A DNA stretch of 64,000 nt from Streptomyces pseudovenezuelae. Its GTDB lineage: Bacteria; Actinomycetota; Actinomycetes; Streptomycetales; Streptomycetaceae. The stretch is from the NCBI RefSeq assembly GCF_029892565.1, contig NZ_JARXVH010000001.1, positions 682,001 through 746,000 on the forward strand, written 5' to 3'. Below, piece by piece: positions 10,309 to 17,745 of this stretch. Within the stretch, counting starts at the first letter, position 1; every line of letters starts with the position of its first letter. A program made the translations under genes and the position numbers. Below the pieces are notes generated by a model that did not search any database, was not told where the DNA came from, and saw nothing but the letters and a program-made list of their open reading frames with translations.

Positions 10309-11328
10309 TCAGGCGTTGACGGCCGGGATGACCTTCGTCCCGTACGCGTCGATCACGCTCTCCTGCGCGTCGTGCATGTCGTACACGGCGAACTGGTCGA
10401 CGCCCAGCTCGCGCAGGGCGTTCAGCTTCTCGATGTGCTTCTCGACCGGGCCGATCAGGCAGAACCGGTCGACGATCTCGTCGGGCACGAACTGGGTGTC
10501 GGGGTTGTCGGCCCGGCCATGGTGCGAATAGTCGTACCCCTCACGGGCCTTGATGTACTCCGTGAGTTCGTCGGGAACGGCGGCGGAGTGCTCGCCGTAC
10601 TTGGAGACGAGGTCGGCGACGTGGTTGCCGACCATTCCGCCGAACCAGCGGCACTGGTCGCGTGCGTGGGCGAGCGCCTCGGGCGAGTCGTCCTCGGTGA
10701 CATAGGCCGGGGCGGCGACGCAGATCTTCACCTCGGACGGGTCGCGTCCGGCGGCGACGGCCGCGTCCTTGACCGCCTTGACCATGTATTCGGTGAGGTA
10801 GAGGTCGGCGAGCTGGAGGATGAAACCGTCGGCCTCCTCGCCGGTCATCTTCAGGGCCTTGGGGCCGTACGCGGCCATCCATACGGGAAGTTCGGCGCCC
10901 GGCTTGATCCACGGGAACTTGACCACCGTGCCGCCGAGGTCGGCCTCCTCGCCGCGGGCCAGCGACCGGATGACCTTCATGGCGCCGCTGATCCGGGCCA
11001 GCGTGTTGGGCGTGCGGCCCGCGACGCGCATCGCGGAGTCGCCACGGCCGATGCCGCACACCGTGCGGTTGCCGAACATGTCGTTGAGGGTGGCGAAGGT
11101 GGAGGCGGTGACCTCCCAGGTGCGGGTGCCCGGGTTGGTGACCATCGGGCCGACCGTCAACTTCGTGGTGTTCGACAGGATCTGACTGTAGATCACGAAC
11201 GGCTCCTGCCAGAGCACGGCGGAGTCGAAGGTCCAGCCGTAGGTGAAGCCGTTGCGCTCGGCCCGCTTCATCAGGCTGATGACCTTCGAGGCCGGCGGGT
11301 CCGTCTGCAGGACGAGTCCGAAGTCCAT
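10309..11328 (-). CDS. LLM-class F420-dependent oxidoreductase, TIGR03842-like (339 aa)
   Basis: Luciferase-like (TIM-barrel) oxidoreductase. MDFGLVLQTDPPASKVISL at the N-terminus, ILSNTTKLTVGPMVTNPGTR, GIGRGDSAMR and PVWMAAYGPKAL are typical of the F420-binding branch rather than FMN monooxygenases; cofactor use is inferred from the family. The start is the ATG at 11328, 11 bp after the dihydropyrimidinase stop, so the two are tightly linked. The position between dihydropyrimidinase and an NCS1 permease suggests a redox step on a pyrimidine or hydantoin ring. No classical dihydropyrimidine dehydrogenase is visible anywhere in the window. Confidence 0.87.
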   Translation of the reverse strand: MDFGLVLQTDPPASKVISLMKRAERNGFTYGWTFDSAVLWQEPFVIYSQILSNTTKLTVGPMVTNPGTRTWEVTASTFATLNDMFGNRTVCGIGRGDSAMRVAGRTPNTLARISGAMKVIRSLARGEEADLGGTVVKFPWIKPGAELPVWMAAYGPKALKMTGEEADGFILQLADLYLTEYMVKAVKDAAVAAGRDPSEVKICVAAPAYVTEDDSPEALAHARDQCRWFGGMVGNHVADLVSKYGEHSAAVPDELTEYIKAREGYDYSHHGRADNPDTQFVPDEIVDRFCLIGPVEKHIEKLNALRELGVDQFAVYDMHDAQESVIDAYGTKVIPAVNA

Positions 11329-11339
11329 GTGCGCCACTC

Positions 11340-12743
11340 CTAGTTGAGGTACTGACTGGTGGAGCGCGGGGTGTAGACGCCGTGGCCCGCGTGCCCGGTG
11401 TACTCCCGCTCGGTGATGACGAGTTCGCCGCGCGAGAGGACGGTCTCGACCCGGCCGGTGAGGCGCTTGCCCTCGTACGCCGAGTAGTCGACGTTCATGT
11501 GGTGCGTCTCGGCGGAGACGGTCTGCTCGGCGTGCGGGTCGTAGATGACGACGTCGGCGTCGGCGCCCGGGGCGATGGTGCCCTTCTTCGGATAGAGGCC
11601 GAACATCCGCGCCGGGGAGGCGCAGGCGATCTCGATCCAGCGGCGGCGGCTGATGTGCCCGTCGACGACGCCCTGGTGAAGCAGGTCCATGCGGTTCTCG
11701 ACGCCCGGCATGCCGTTCGGGATCTTCGAGAAGTCCCCGCGTCCCAGTTCCTTCTGGCCCACGAAGCAGAAGGGGCAGTGGTCGGTGGAGACGACCTGGA
11801 GGTCGTTGGTGCGCAGGCCCTGCCACAGCTTGGCCTGGTGCTCCTTGGGGCGAAGGGGCGTGCTGCACACGTACTTCGCGCCCTCGAAGTCGGGCTCGGC
11901 GAGGTTGTCCGTCGACAGGAACAGGTACTGCGGACAGGTCTCGCCGAAGACGGGGAGGCCCTCGTCGCGCGCCCGGGCCAGCTCGGCGACCGCTTCCATC
12001 GCGGAGACGTGCACGACGTAGAGCGGTGCGCCGGCGACCTGCGCGAGCTTGATGGCGCGGTGGGTGGCCTCGGCTTCGAGGAGGGCTTTGCGGACCTCGC
12101 CGTGGTAGCGGGGGTCGGTCTCACCACGGGCCAGCGCCTGCTCGACCAGCACGTCGATGGCGATGCCGTTCTCGGCGTGCATCATGATCAACCCGCCGTT
12201 GTCGGCGGCGCGTTGCATGGCGCGCAGGATCTGGCCGTCGTCGCTGTAGAAGACGCCCGGGTAGGCCATGAACTGCTTGAAGGAGGTGACGCCCTCCTCC
12301 ACCAGCAGGTCCATCTCCTTGAGGGTGTCCTCGTTGACGTCGGAGACGATCATGTGGAAGCCGTAGTCGATGGCGCAGTTGCCCTCGGCCTTGGCGTGCC
12401 AGGCGTCGAGGCCCTCGCGCAGGGCGCCGCCGACGCTCTGGATGGCGAAGTCGACGATGGTCGTCGTACCGCCCCAGGCGGCCGCCCGGGTGCCGGTCTC
12501 GAAGGTGTCGGCTGCCTTGGTGCCGCCGAACGGCATCTCCATGTGGGTGTGGGCGTCGACCCCGCCCGGGATGACGTACTTCCCGGTGGCGTCTATGACC
12601 CGCTCGGCCGTCCACGCCTCGGCGGCCGGGGTGCCGGAGGTGGCGAGGGCGGCGATGCGGCCGTCCTCGATCAGGACGTCGGCGTGGATCTCGTCGGACG
12701 CGGTGATGACGAGGCCACCCCGGATAACGGTACGGCTGCTCAT
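11340..12743 (-). CDS. hydA: dihydropyrimidinase / D-hydantoinase (467 aa)
   Basis: Zinc amidohydrolase that opens dihydrouracil or dihydrothymine to N-carbamoyl-beta-amino acids, and hydantoins likewise. The full metal site is visible: HTH at residues 65-67, the Lys to be carboxylated at about 156 (SFKQFMAYPG), His 189 (MMHAENG), His 245 (YVVHVSAMEA) and Asp 321 (STDHCPF). Length and order match bacterial dihydropyrimidinases. The ATG at 12743 is preceded by GGAGAGGGAG. Its product would feed the two ureidopropionase-like enzymes of the same cluster. An 11-bp-stem hairpin lies in the gap before it. Confidence 0.93.
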   Translation of the reverse strand: MSSRTVIRGGLVITASDEIHADVLIEDGRIAALATSGTPAAEAWTAERVIDATGKYVIPGGVDAHTHMEMPFGGTKAADTFETGTRAAAWGGTTTIVDFAIQSVGGALREGLDAWHAKAEGNCAIDYGFHMIVSDVNEDTLKEMDLLVEEGVTSFKQFMAYPGVFYSDDGQILRAMQRAADNGGLIMMHAENGIAIDVLVEQALARGETDPRYHGEVRKALLEAEATHRAIKLAQVAGAPLYVVHVSAMEAVAELARARDEGLPVFGETCPQYLFLSTDNLAEPDFEGAKYVCSTPLRPKEHQAKLWQGLRTNDLQVVSTDHCPFCFVGQKELGRGDFSKIPNGMPGVENRMDLLHQGVVDGHISRRRWIEIACASPARMFGLYPKKGTIAPGADADVVIYDPHAEQTVSAETHHMNVDYSAYEGKRLTGRVETVLSRGELVITEREYTGHAGHGVYTPRSTSQYLN

Positions 12744-12793
12744 GCTCCCTCTCCTACCGTGCTCAACACTGGTGTGGTGCGGGTCGGTTGACG

Positions 12794-12827
12794 CCGCCGG
12801 TCCGATCCCCGTGCACCGGACCGGCGG
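12794..12827 (-). terminator. strong hairpin between nitrilase 1 and dihydropyrimidinase genes
   Basis: CCGCCGGTCCG (12794-12804) and CGGACCGGCGG (12817-12827) form a perfect 11-bp stem with a 12-nt loop. It lies 20 bp past the stop of the leftward nitrilase gene and 51 bp before the dihydropyrimidinase start. It could be a terminator or attenuator that splits the cluster, or a symmetric protein-binding site. Confidence 0.55.
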
Positions 12828-12846
12828 ACACGCCGGTCGCGGTCGG

Positions 12847-13689
12847 CTACGGAGCGGTCAGCGGCTCGTACGCGTCGGGACGACGGTCGCGGTAGAACTG
12901 CCAGCGGTCGCGCACCTCGCGCAGCTTGGCCAAGTCCAGGTCCCGGACGACGAGTTCCGTCTCCTTGTCGCTCGCCACCTCGCCCACGAACTGGGCCTCC
13001 GGGTCGACGAAGTACGTCGTGCCGTAGAAGTCGTTGTCGCCCAACTCCTCGACACCGACCCGGTTGATGGCGCCGACGAAGTACTCGTTGGCGACGGCCG
13101 CGGCAGGCTGCTCCAGCTGCCAGAGGTAGGCGGACAGGCCGCGCGAGGTCGCCGAGGGGTTGAAGACGATCTCGGCACCCGCGAGGCCCAACGCCCGCCA
13201 GCCCTCCGGGAAGTGGCGGTCGTAGCAGATGTAGACGCCGATCTTGCCGACGGCGGTCTCGAAGATCGGCCAGCCGCTGTTGCCGGGGCGGAAGTAGAAC
13301 TTCTCCCAGAAGCCGGCCACCTGCGGGATGTGGTGCTTGCGGTACTTGCCGAGGTAGGAGCCGTCCGCGTCGATCACGGCCGCGGTGTTGTAGAGGACGC
13401 CGGGCTGCTCCTCCTCGTACATCGGCAGGATCAGGACGATGCCCAGTTCCTTGGCGAGCGCCTGGAAGCGCTTGACGATCGGGCCGTTCGGGATCTGCTC
13501 GGCGTACTCGTAGAACGCCTTGTCCTGGACCTGGCAGAAGTACGGTCCGTAGAACAGCTCCTGGAAGCACAGGACCTGAGCACCCTGCGCGGCCGCGTCG
13601 CGGGCCGCCTGCTCGTGTACCTGGATCATCGATTCCTTGTCGCCCGTCCACGCGGTCTGGAAGAGGGCGGCGCGAATCACTCTGCTCAT
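12847..13689 (-). CDS. nitrilase-superfamily amidohydrolase, beta-ureidopropionase-like (280 aa)
   Basis: Carbon-nitrogen hydrolase expected to convert N-carbamoyl-beta-alanine to beta-alanine, CO2 and ammonia. The Glu-Lys-Cys triad is intact: Glu 44 in CFQELFYGPYF, Lys 118 in KYRKHHIP, Cys 155 in YICYDRHFPEG. The HFPEGWR and SRGLSAYLWQLEQPAAA segments are typical of ureidopropionase/N-carbamoylputrescine amidase relatives. A near-identical-length paralogue lies at 16723-17565, the two aligning without gaps and, by eye, about two thirds identical. It starts its own transcript probably from the 155-bp gap upstream, which holds repeated motifs. Hydantoin-derived carbamoyl amino acids are alternative substrates. 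Confidence 0.9.
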   Translation of the reverse strand: MSRVIRAALFQTAWTGDKESMIQVHEQAARDAAAQGAQVLCFQELFYGPYFCQVQDKAFYEYAEQIPNGPIVKRFQALAKELGIVLILPMYEEEQPGVLYNTAAVIDADGSYLGKYRKHHIPQVAGFWEKFYFRPGNSGWPIFETAVGKIGVYICYDRHFPEGWRALGLAGAEIVFNPSATSRGLSAYLWQLEQPAAAVANEYFVGAINRVGVEELGDNDFYGTTYFVDPEAQFVGEVASDKETELVVRDLDLAKLREVRDRWQFYRDRRPDAYEPLTAP

Positions 13690-13755
13690 CGGGACCTCCG
13701 GTCACTCGGTGTGCGAGAAGGCTAGGAAGTCCGAAAGCAGCCTTTGAGTTGCACG

Positions 13756-13849
13756 GTGTCACGTCTGCGGGCGCACGGCGTGTCACCGTGTCACGCTGTG
13801 GTCGCCCCATGTTTCACCGCCGTTTTCCCAGGTCGTCGCATGTTTCACC
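13756..13849 (-). promoter_or_regulatory. repeat-rich control region upstream of nitrilase 1
   Basis: This region between nitrilase 1 and pucR carries GTGTCAC three times (13756-13762, 13780-13786, 13788-13794) and CATGTTTCACC twice (13808-13818, 13839-13849), the last copy entering the end of pucR. A related CACGTTTCACA lies at 17686-17696 ahead of nitrilase 2, and the two nearest copies sit about 120 bp from each nitrilase start codon. TAGCCT at 13724-13719 (minus strand) is a possible -10. The regulator is unproven; PucR is the obvious candidate. Confidence 0.4.
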
Positions 13850-15410
13850 CCTGTTGCGCGTCATGCGCGAGGAGCGCGATGTGCACCGAGGCGGCTTGTT
13901 CGAAGTCGTCGAGGTCGACGCCGAGCCGGCCCTGTATCGCCTCCAGCCTGCGGTAGAGCGCGGGCCGGGAGACGTGGTGGAGCTGGGCGGTGCGGGACTT
14001 GTTGCGGCCGGTGGCGAGGTAGGTGCGCAGCACGGACAGCAGATCCTCGTCGTCCGCGCACAGCAGCCCGTCCAACTCCCGCTCCGCGAACGACTGGACG
14101 TAGGGGTCGTCGCGCAACAGCCGTACCAGGCCGCGCAGATGCACGTCCTTGAGGCGTACGACGGCCGGGAGGTCGAGGACGTCCGAGGTGTCCGCGACGG
14201 CGTCGGCGACGTGCTGTGCCTCGCGCAGTCCGGCCGGCACGTCGTCCCAGGCGATGCGCGGGTCGGCCGCCGCCACGACTGCCTTCAGCGATCCGGACTC
14301 GCTGCGCAGGCGGGCCGCGAAGTGTCCGGTGAGCGCCTCGGCGTCCTGGTCGCGGGCGAGGCTGAGCAGCACCGCCGTCGCGCCGTCCGCGAGTTCGGCG
14401 ACCAGTCCGGGCAGGCCCAGCATCCGCAGTACGCGGTCGAGTTGGGCGGCCTCGCCCTCGCGCACGACCAGGGGCACGAAGTTGCGCCGGTTGACCGGCA
14501 GTCCGGCGGCCCGCGCGCGGGGCAGCAACTGCCGGGCCGGTACGACGCCGGAGACGAGGTCGGTCAGCAGGCCCTGCGCGGACTGCTCCTCCCAGGTGTG
14601 GGCCGAATTGCCGGCGAGCATGCGGTGCAGGACGAGGGCCTCGGCGCCCCGGTCGGCGAGCACGCGGCCGGTGGTGGTGTCGCCGCGGTATCCGCACAGC
14701 ACGATCTGGCCCCAGCGTTCGCCGCGCCCGGTGAGTTCGGCCCGGATCCAGCCGTCGCCCTCGCTGCCGCCGGCCTGTCGGGCGATGCGTTCCCAGTCGC
14801 GCAGCACGTCGTCCACGGCCGGCCGCTCCCCCGCGGTGGCGAGGACGCGGTGGGCGAGGTTGGTGACGACGACGGGGCAGGCGCTGTGCGAGGCGATCTC
14901 GTCGAGCAGGCGTTGCAGGGGTGCGTCCGCGGTGATGAGCCCGGTGAGGGCGGTGCGCACCGACTCCGACAGGCTGACGGCGGCGAACTTGCGCCGTATC
15001 AGCCGGGCTTGGACCTCCTCGGTCAACTCCGCGAAGGGGAAAGGCCGGTGGAGCACGATCATCGGCAGTCCGCACCGCTCGGCGGCCCGGCGCATCACGT
15101 CCGGCGGTGCCGGGAAGGCGCGTCCCAGGCCGAGGACGACGGCCGCGGCCTCCGCGCGGTGCAGTGAGCGGATGTACTCGGCCTGCTTCTCCTCGTCGCC
15201 GGCCAGCAGCACGCCGGTGGTGAGGACCATCTCGCCGCCGGTGAGCATCACGCCCACGTCGGGTGCCTCGGCGACGTGTACCCAGCGCACGGCCCGGTCG
15301 AGCTGGGCCGCGCCGGCCACCACCTCGGGTTCCCCGGCGAGGACCCGTTCCATGGTCAGTACCTGGCGCACCGACAGGGCGGGTTCCAGGGTTCCGAAGG
15401 TGGTGGTCAT
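13845..15410 (-). CDS. PucR-family transcriptional regulator (521 aa)
   Basis: PucR-type regulator, a family that senses purine, pyrimidine or amino-acid catabolites. The N-terminal PucR domain is recognisable (SVRQVLTMERVLAGEPEVVAG, then WVHVAEAPDVGVMLTGGEMVLTTG). The middle resembles a GGDEF-like/CdaR sensor region. The C-terminal helix-turn-helix is TYLATGRNKSRTAQLHHVSR followed by YRRLEAIQ. It lies inside the leftward pyrimidine cluster, 29 bp after the aminotransferase gene start side and 155 bp before nitrilase 1, and most likely controls both flanking operons. Inducer unknown. Confidence 0.9.
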   Translation of the reverse strand: MTTTFGTLEPALSVRQVLTMERVLAGEPEVVAGAAQLDRAVRWVHVAEAPDVGVMLTGGEMVLTTGVLLAGDEEKQAEYIRSLHRAEAAAVVLGLGRAFPAPPDVMRRAAERCGLPMIVLHRPFPFAELTEEVQARLIRRKFAAVSLSESVRTALTGLITADAPLQRLLDEIASHSACPVVVTNLAHRVLATAGERPAVDDVLRDWERIARQAGGSEGDGWIRAELTGRGERWGQIVLCGYRGDTTTGRVLADRGAEALVLHRMLAGNSAHTWEEQSAQGLLTDLVSGVVPARQLLPRARAAGLPVNRRNFVPLVVREGEAAQLDRVLRMLGLPGLVAELADGATAVLLSLARDQDAEALTGHFAARLRSESGSLKAVVAAADPRIAWDDVPAGLREAQHVADAVADTSDVLDLPAVVRLKDVHLRGLVRLLRDDPYVQSFAERELDGLLCADDEDLLSVLRTYLATGRNKSRTAQLHHVSRPALYRRLEAIQGRLGVDLDDFEQAASVHIALLAHDAQQG

Positions 15411-15439
15411 GGCGGTGTGTTCCCTTGTTCAGTTCGCGG

Positions 15440-16726
15440 CTAGCCCAGGCTCCTCAGAGCGTTTTCGAGGATGGCGGCACCCTCCTCGGCCTCCGCGACC
15501 GTGAGGGACAGGGGTGGCGCGACGCGCAGGGCGCTGGTGTTGTGGCCGCCGCCCTTGCCGATGAGCAGTCCGCCCGCGCGGGCGGCTTCGAGTACGGCGG
15601 ACGCGGCGTCCGGATCGGCCTGGTCGGTGCCCGGCTTGACGACTTCGATGCCGATCATCAGCCCGCGTCCGCGCACCTCACGGACGTACGGCAGTTGAGC
15701 GGCGACGGCCCGCAGCCGCTCGATGAGCAGGCCGCCGACGCGCCGGGCGTTGCCCTGGAGGTCGTGCTCCAGCAGGTAGGTGAGGTTGGCGAGGCCCGCG
15801 GCCATGGTGATCTGGGTGCCGCCGAACGTCGAAATGCTGTTGGAGTCGAGGCAGTTCATGATCTCGCCGCGGGCGACGACACCGCCGATGGACATGCCGT
15901 TGCCGATGCCCTTGGCGAAGGTGAGGATGTCCGGCGGGCCGCTGCGGCCGTGTGCCTGCCAGCCCCAGAAGTGGTCGCCGGTGCGGCCCCAGCCGGTCTG
16001 CACCTCGTCGGCGATCCACAGGATGCCTCGCTCGTGCAGCACCTCGCGGAAGGCGGCGTACAGGCCGTCGGGCGGCGAGGTGAAGCCGCCGACGCCCTGG
16101 ATGGGCTCGGCGATCAGGGCCGCGGGCGGGCGGGTGTGGCCGAGCAGGTCCTTGAGGTCGTCGACGCAGACCGCGACGAACTCGTCGTCGCTGAGGGCGG
16201 CGAACGGGCCGCGGGTGCGGACGCCGCCGTGCACGTACAGAGTCTGCAGTGGGGACAGCGAGGTAGGTGACCAGCCGCGGTTGCCGGTGATGCCGACCGA
16301 GCTGAAGGAGCGGCCGTGGTAGCTGTTGCGCATCGCCAGGATCGTGTTGCTGCGCCGGTAAGTGGTGGCGAGCATCAGGGCGGTGTCGTTGGCCTCGGTG
16401 CCGGAGGTGGTGAAGAAGACGCGGGCGTCCGGGATGCCGCTCAACTGGGCGACGCGCTCGGCGAGTTCGACCATCGGCCGGTTCAGGTACAGGGTCGACG
16501 AGTGGATGATCCGGCCGGCCTGCTCGCTGACCGCCTTCGTGACCTCGGGCAGGGCGTGCGCGGTCATCGTGGTGAGGATGCCGCCGAAGAAGTCGAGGTA
16601 CTTGTTGCCCTCGGCGTCCCAGACGTGCCGGCCCTCGCCGTGGGTGATCTCCAGCGGGTCCTCGTAGTAGAGGGCGAGCCAGTCGGGAAGCACCGCGCGG
16701 TGACGTCCCAGCAGGTCCTTGGTCAC
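15440..16726 (-). CDS. class III aminotransferase, beta-alanine/omega-amino acid type (428 aa)
   Basis: PLP-dependent class III (ornithine/omega) aminotransferase. The PLP Lys is in ILTFAKGIGNGMSIGG, preceded by WIADEVQTGWGR (cofactor-ring Asp), with TTSGTEANDTALMLA as the phosphate-binding loop. The GTG start at 16726 overlaps the stop of nitrilase 2 by GTGA, so the products are co-translated. That coupling makes beta-alanine or beta-aminoisobutyrate, the product of nitrilase 2, the likely amino donor, yielding malonate semialdehyde. A longer upstream frame exists but starts inside the nitrilase gene. The AGXT2 branch is the closest by eye; GABA is an alternative substrate. Confidence 0.88.
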   Translation of the reverse strand: MTKDLLGRHRAVLPDWLALYYEDPLEITHGEGRHVWDAEGNKYLDFFGGILTTMTAHALPEVTKAVSEQAGRIIHSSTLYLNRPMVELAERVAQLSGIPDARVFFTTSGTEANDTALMLATTYRRSNTILAMRNSYHGRSFSSVGITGNRGWSPTSLSPLQTLYVHGGVRTRGPFAALSDDEFVAVCVDDLKDLLGHTRPPAALIAEPIQGVGGFTSPPDGLYAAFREVLHERGILWIADEVQTGWGRTGDHFWGWQAHGRSGPPDILTFAKGIGNGMSIGGVVARGEIMNCLDSNSISTFGGTQITMAAGLANLTYLLEHDLQGNARRVGGLLIERLRAVAAQLPYVREVRGRGLMIGIEVVKPGTDQADPDAASAVLEAARAGGLLIGKGGGHNTSALRVAPPLSLTVAEAEEGAAILENALRSLG

Positions 16727-17565
16727 GGCTGCACCAGCCCCTCGTACGCGTCGGGTCGGCGGTCCCGGTAGAACGCCCACTGCTGGCGCACTTCGTCGAT
16801 CAGGTCGAAGTCCAGGTCACGGACGAGGAGTTCCTCGCCCTTGTCGCCGGCGGTCTCGCCGACGAACTGTCCGCGCGGGTCGACGAAGTACGACGTCCCG
16901 TAGAAGTCGTTGTCCCCGTACTCCTCCTGTCCCACACGGTTGATCGCGGCGACGAAGTACTCGTTGGCGACGGCCGCCGCGGGCTGCTCCAGTTGCCACA
17001 GATGGGCGGACAGACCGCGCGAGGTGGCCGACGGGTTGTACACCAACTGGGCGCCGTTGAGACCGAGTTGCCGCCAGCCCTCCGGGAAGTGCCGGTCGTA
17101 GCAGATGTAGACACCCACCCTGCCGACGGCGGTGTCGAAGACGGGCCAGCCGGCGTTGCCCGGCTTGAAGTAGTACTTCTCCCAGAAGCCCTTGACCTGC
17201 GGGATGTGGTGCTTGCGGTACTTGCCGAGGAAGGTGCCGTCGGCGTCGATCACGGCGGCGGTGTTGTAGTAGAAGCCGGACTGCTCGACCTCGAAGACCG
17301 GCACCACGATCACCATGCCGGTCTCGCGCGCCAGCGCCTGCATACGAACGACGGTCGGCCCGTCGGGCACCGGCTCGGCCCAGCGGTAGTGCTCGGGCTC
17401 CTGCACCTGGCAGAAGTAGGGGGCGTTGAAGACCTCCTGGAACCCGATGATCTTCGCGCCCTGGCGAGCCGCCTCGCGGGCGTGCTCCTCGTGTTTCGCC
17501 ACCATGGACTCGGTGTCGCCGGTCCAGGTGGCCTGGACCAGAGCGGCACGTACGACGTTGGCCAT
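16723..17565 (-). CDS. second nitrilase-superfamily amidohydrolase, beta-ureidopropionase-like (280 aa)
   Basis: Paralogue of the enzyme at 12847-13689 with exactly the same length and all catalytic residues: Glu in GFQEVFNAPYF, Lys in KYRKHHIP, Cys in YICYDRHFPEG. Differences cluster in the first 100 residues, near the predicted substrate entrance (for example HYRWAEPVPDG instead of FYEYAEQIPNG), so the two may prefer different carbamoyl amino acids. The ATG at 17565 follows a GGAGC site. It is first in the leftward operon and coupled to the aminotransferase. Confidence 0.9.
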   Translation of the reverse strand: MANVVRAALVQATWTGDTESMVAKHEEHAREAARQGAKIIGFQEVFNAPYFCQVQEPEHYRWAEPVPDGPTVVRMQALARETGMVIVVPVFEVEQSGFYYNTAAVIDADGTFLGKYRKHHIPQVKGFWEKYYFKPGNAGWPVFDTAVGRVGVYICYDRHFPEGWRQLGLNGAQLVYNPSATSRGLSAHLWQLEQPAAAVANEYFVAAINRVGQEEYGDNDFYGTSYFVDPRGQFVGETAGDKGEELLVRDLDFDLIDEVRQQWAFYRDRRPDAYEGLVQP

Positions 17566-17594
17566 GAGCTGCTCCTTCGACGGGACGTCCGTCT

Positions 17595-17696
17595 CTCTAC
17601 GCCCGTAGAACAGGCCGTAGAGGGATGAACGTAAGCCTCCGGGAGAGCCTTGCCAAGACCATCGTCGTTAACCCGCGGAGTCGATCACGTTTCACA
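17595..17696 (-). promoter_or_regulatory. control region upstream of nitrilase 2
   Basis: CTCTACG (17595-17601) and CGTAGAG (17616-17622) form a 7-bp inverted repeat, with a further CCGTAGA copy at 17603-17609 inside. CACGTTTCACA at 17686-17696 matches 9 of 11 positions of the CATGTTTCACC repeat ahead of nitrilase 1. These look like operator sites; the proteins bound are unknown. Confidence 0.35.
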
Positions 17697-17745
17697 CTCC
17701 GGTGGGTGAGCCGCGCGGCCGGTCAGCGGGGTGGTGGGGGATGGG

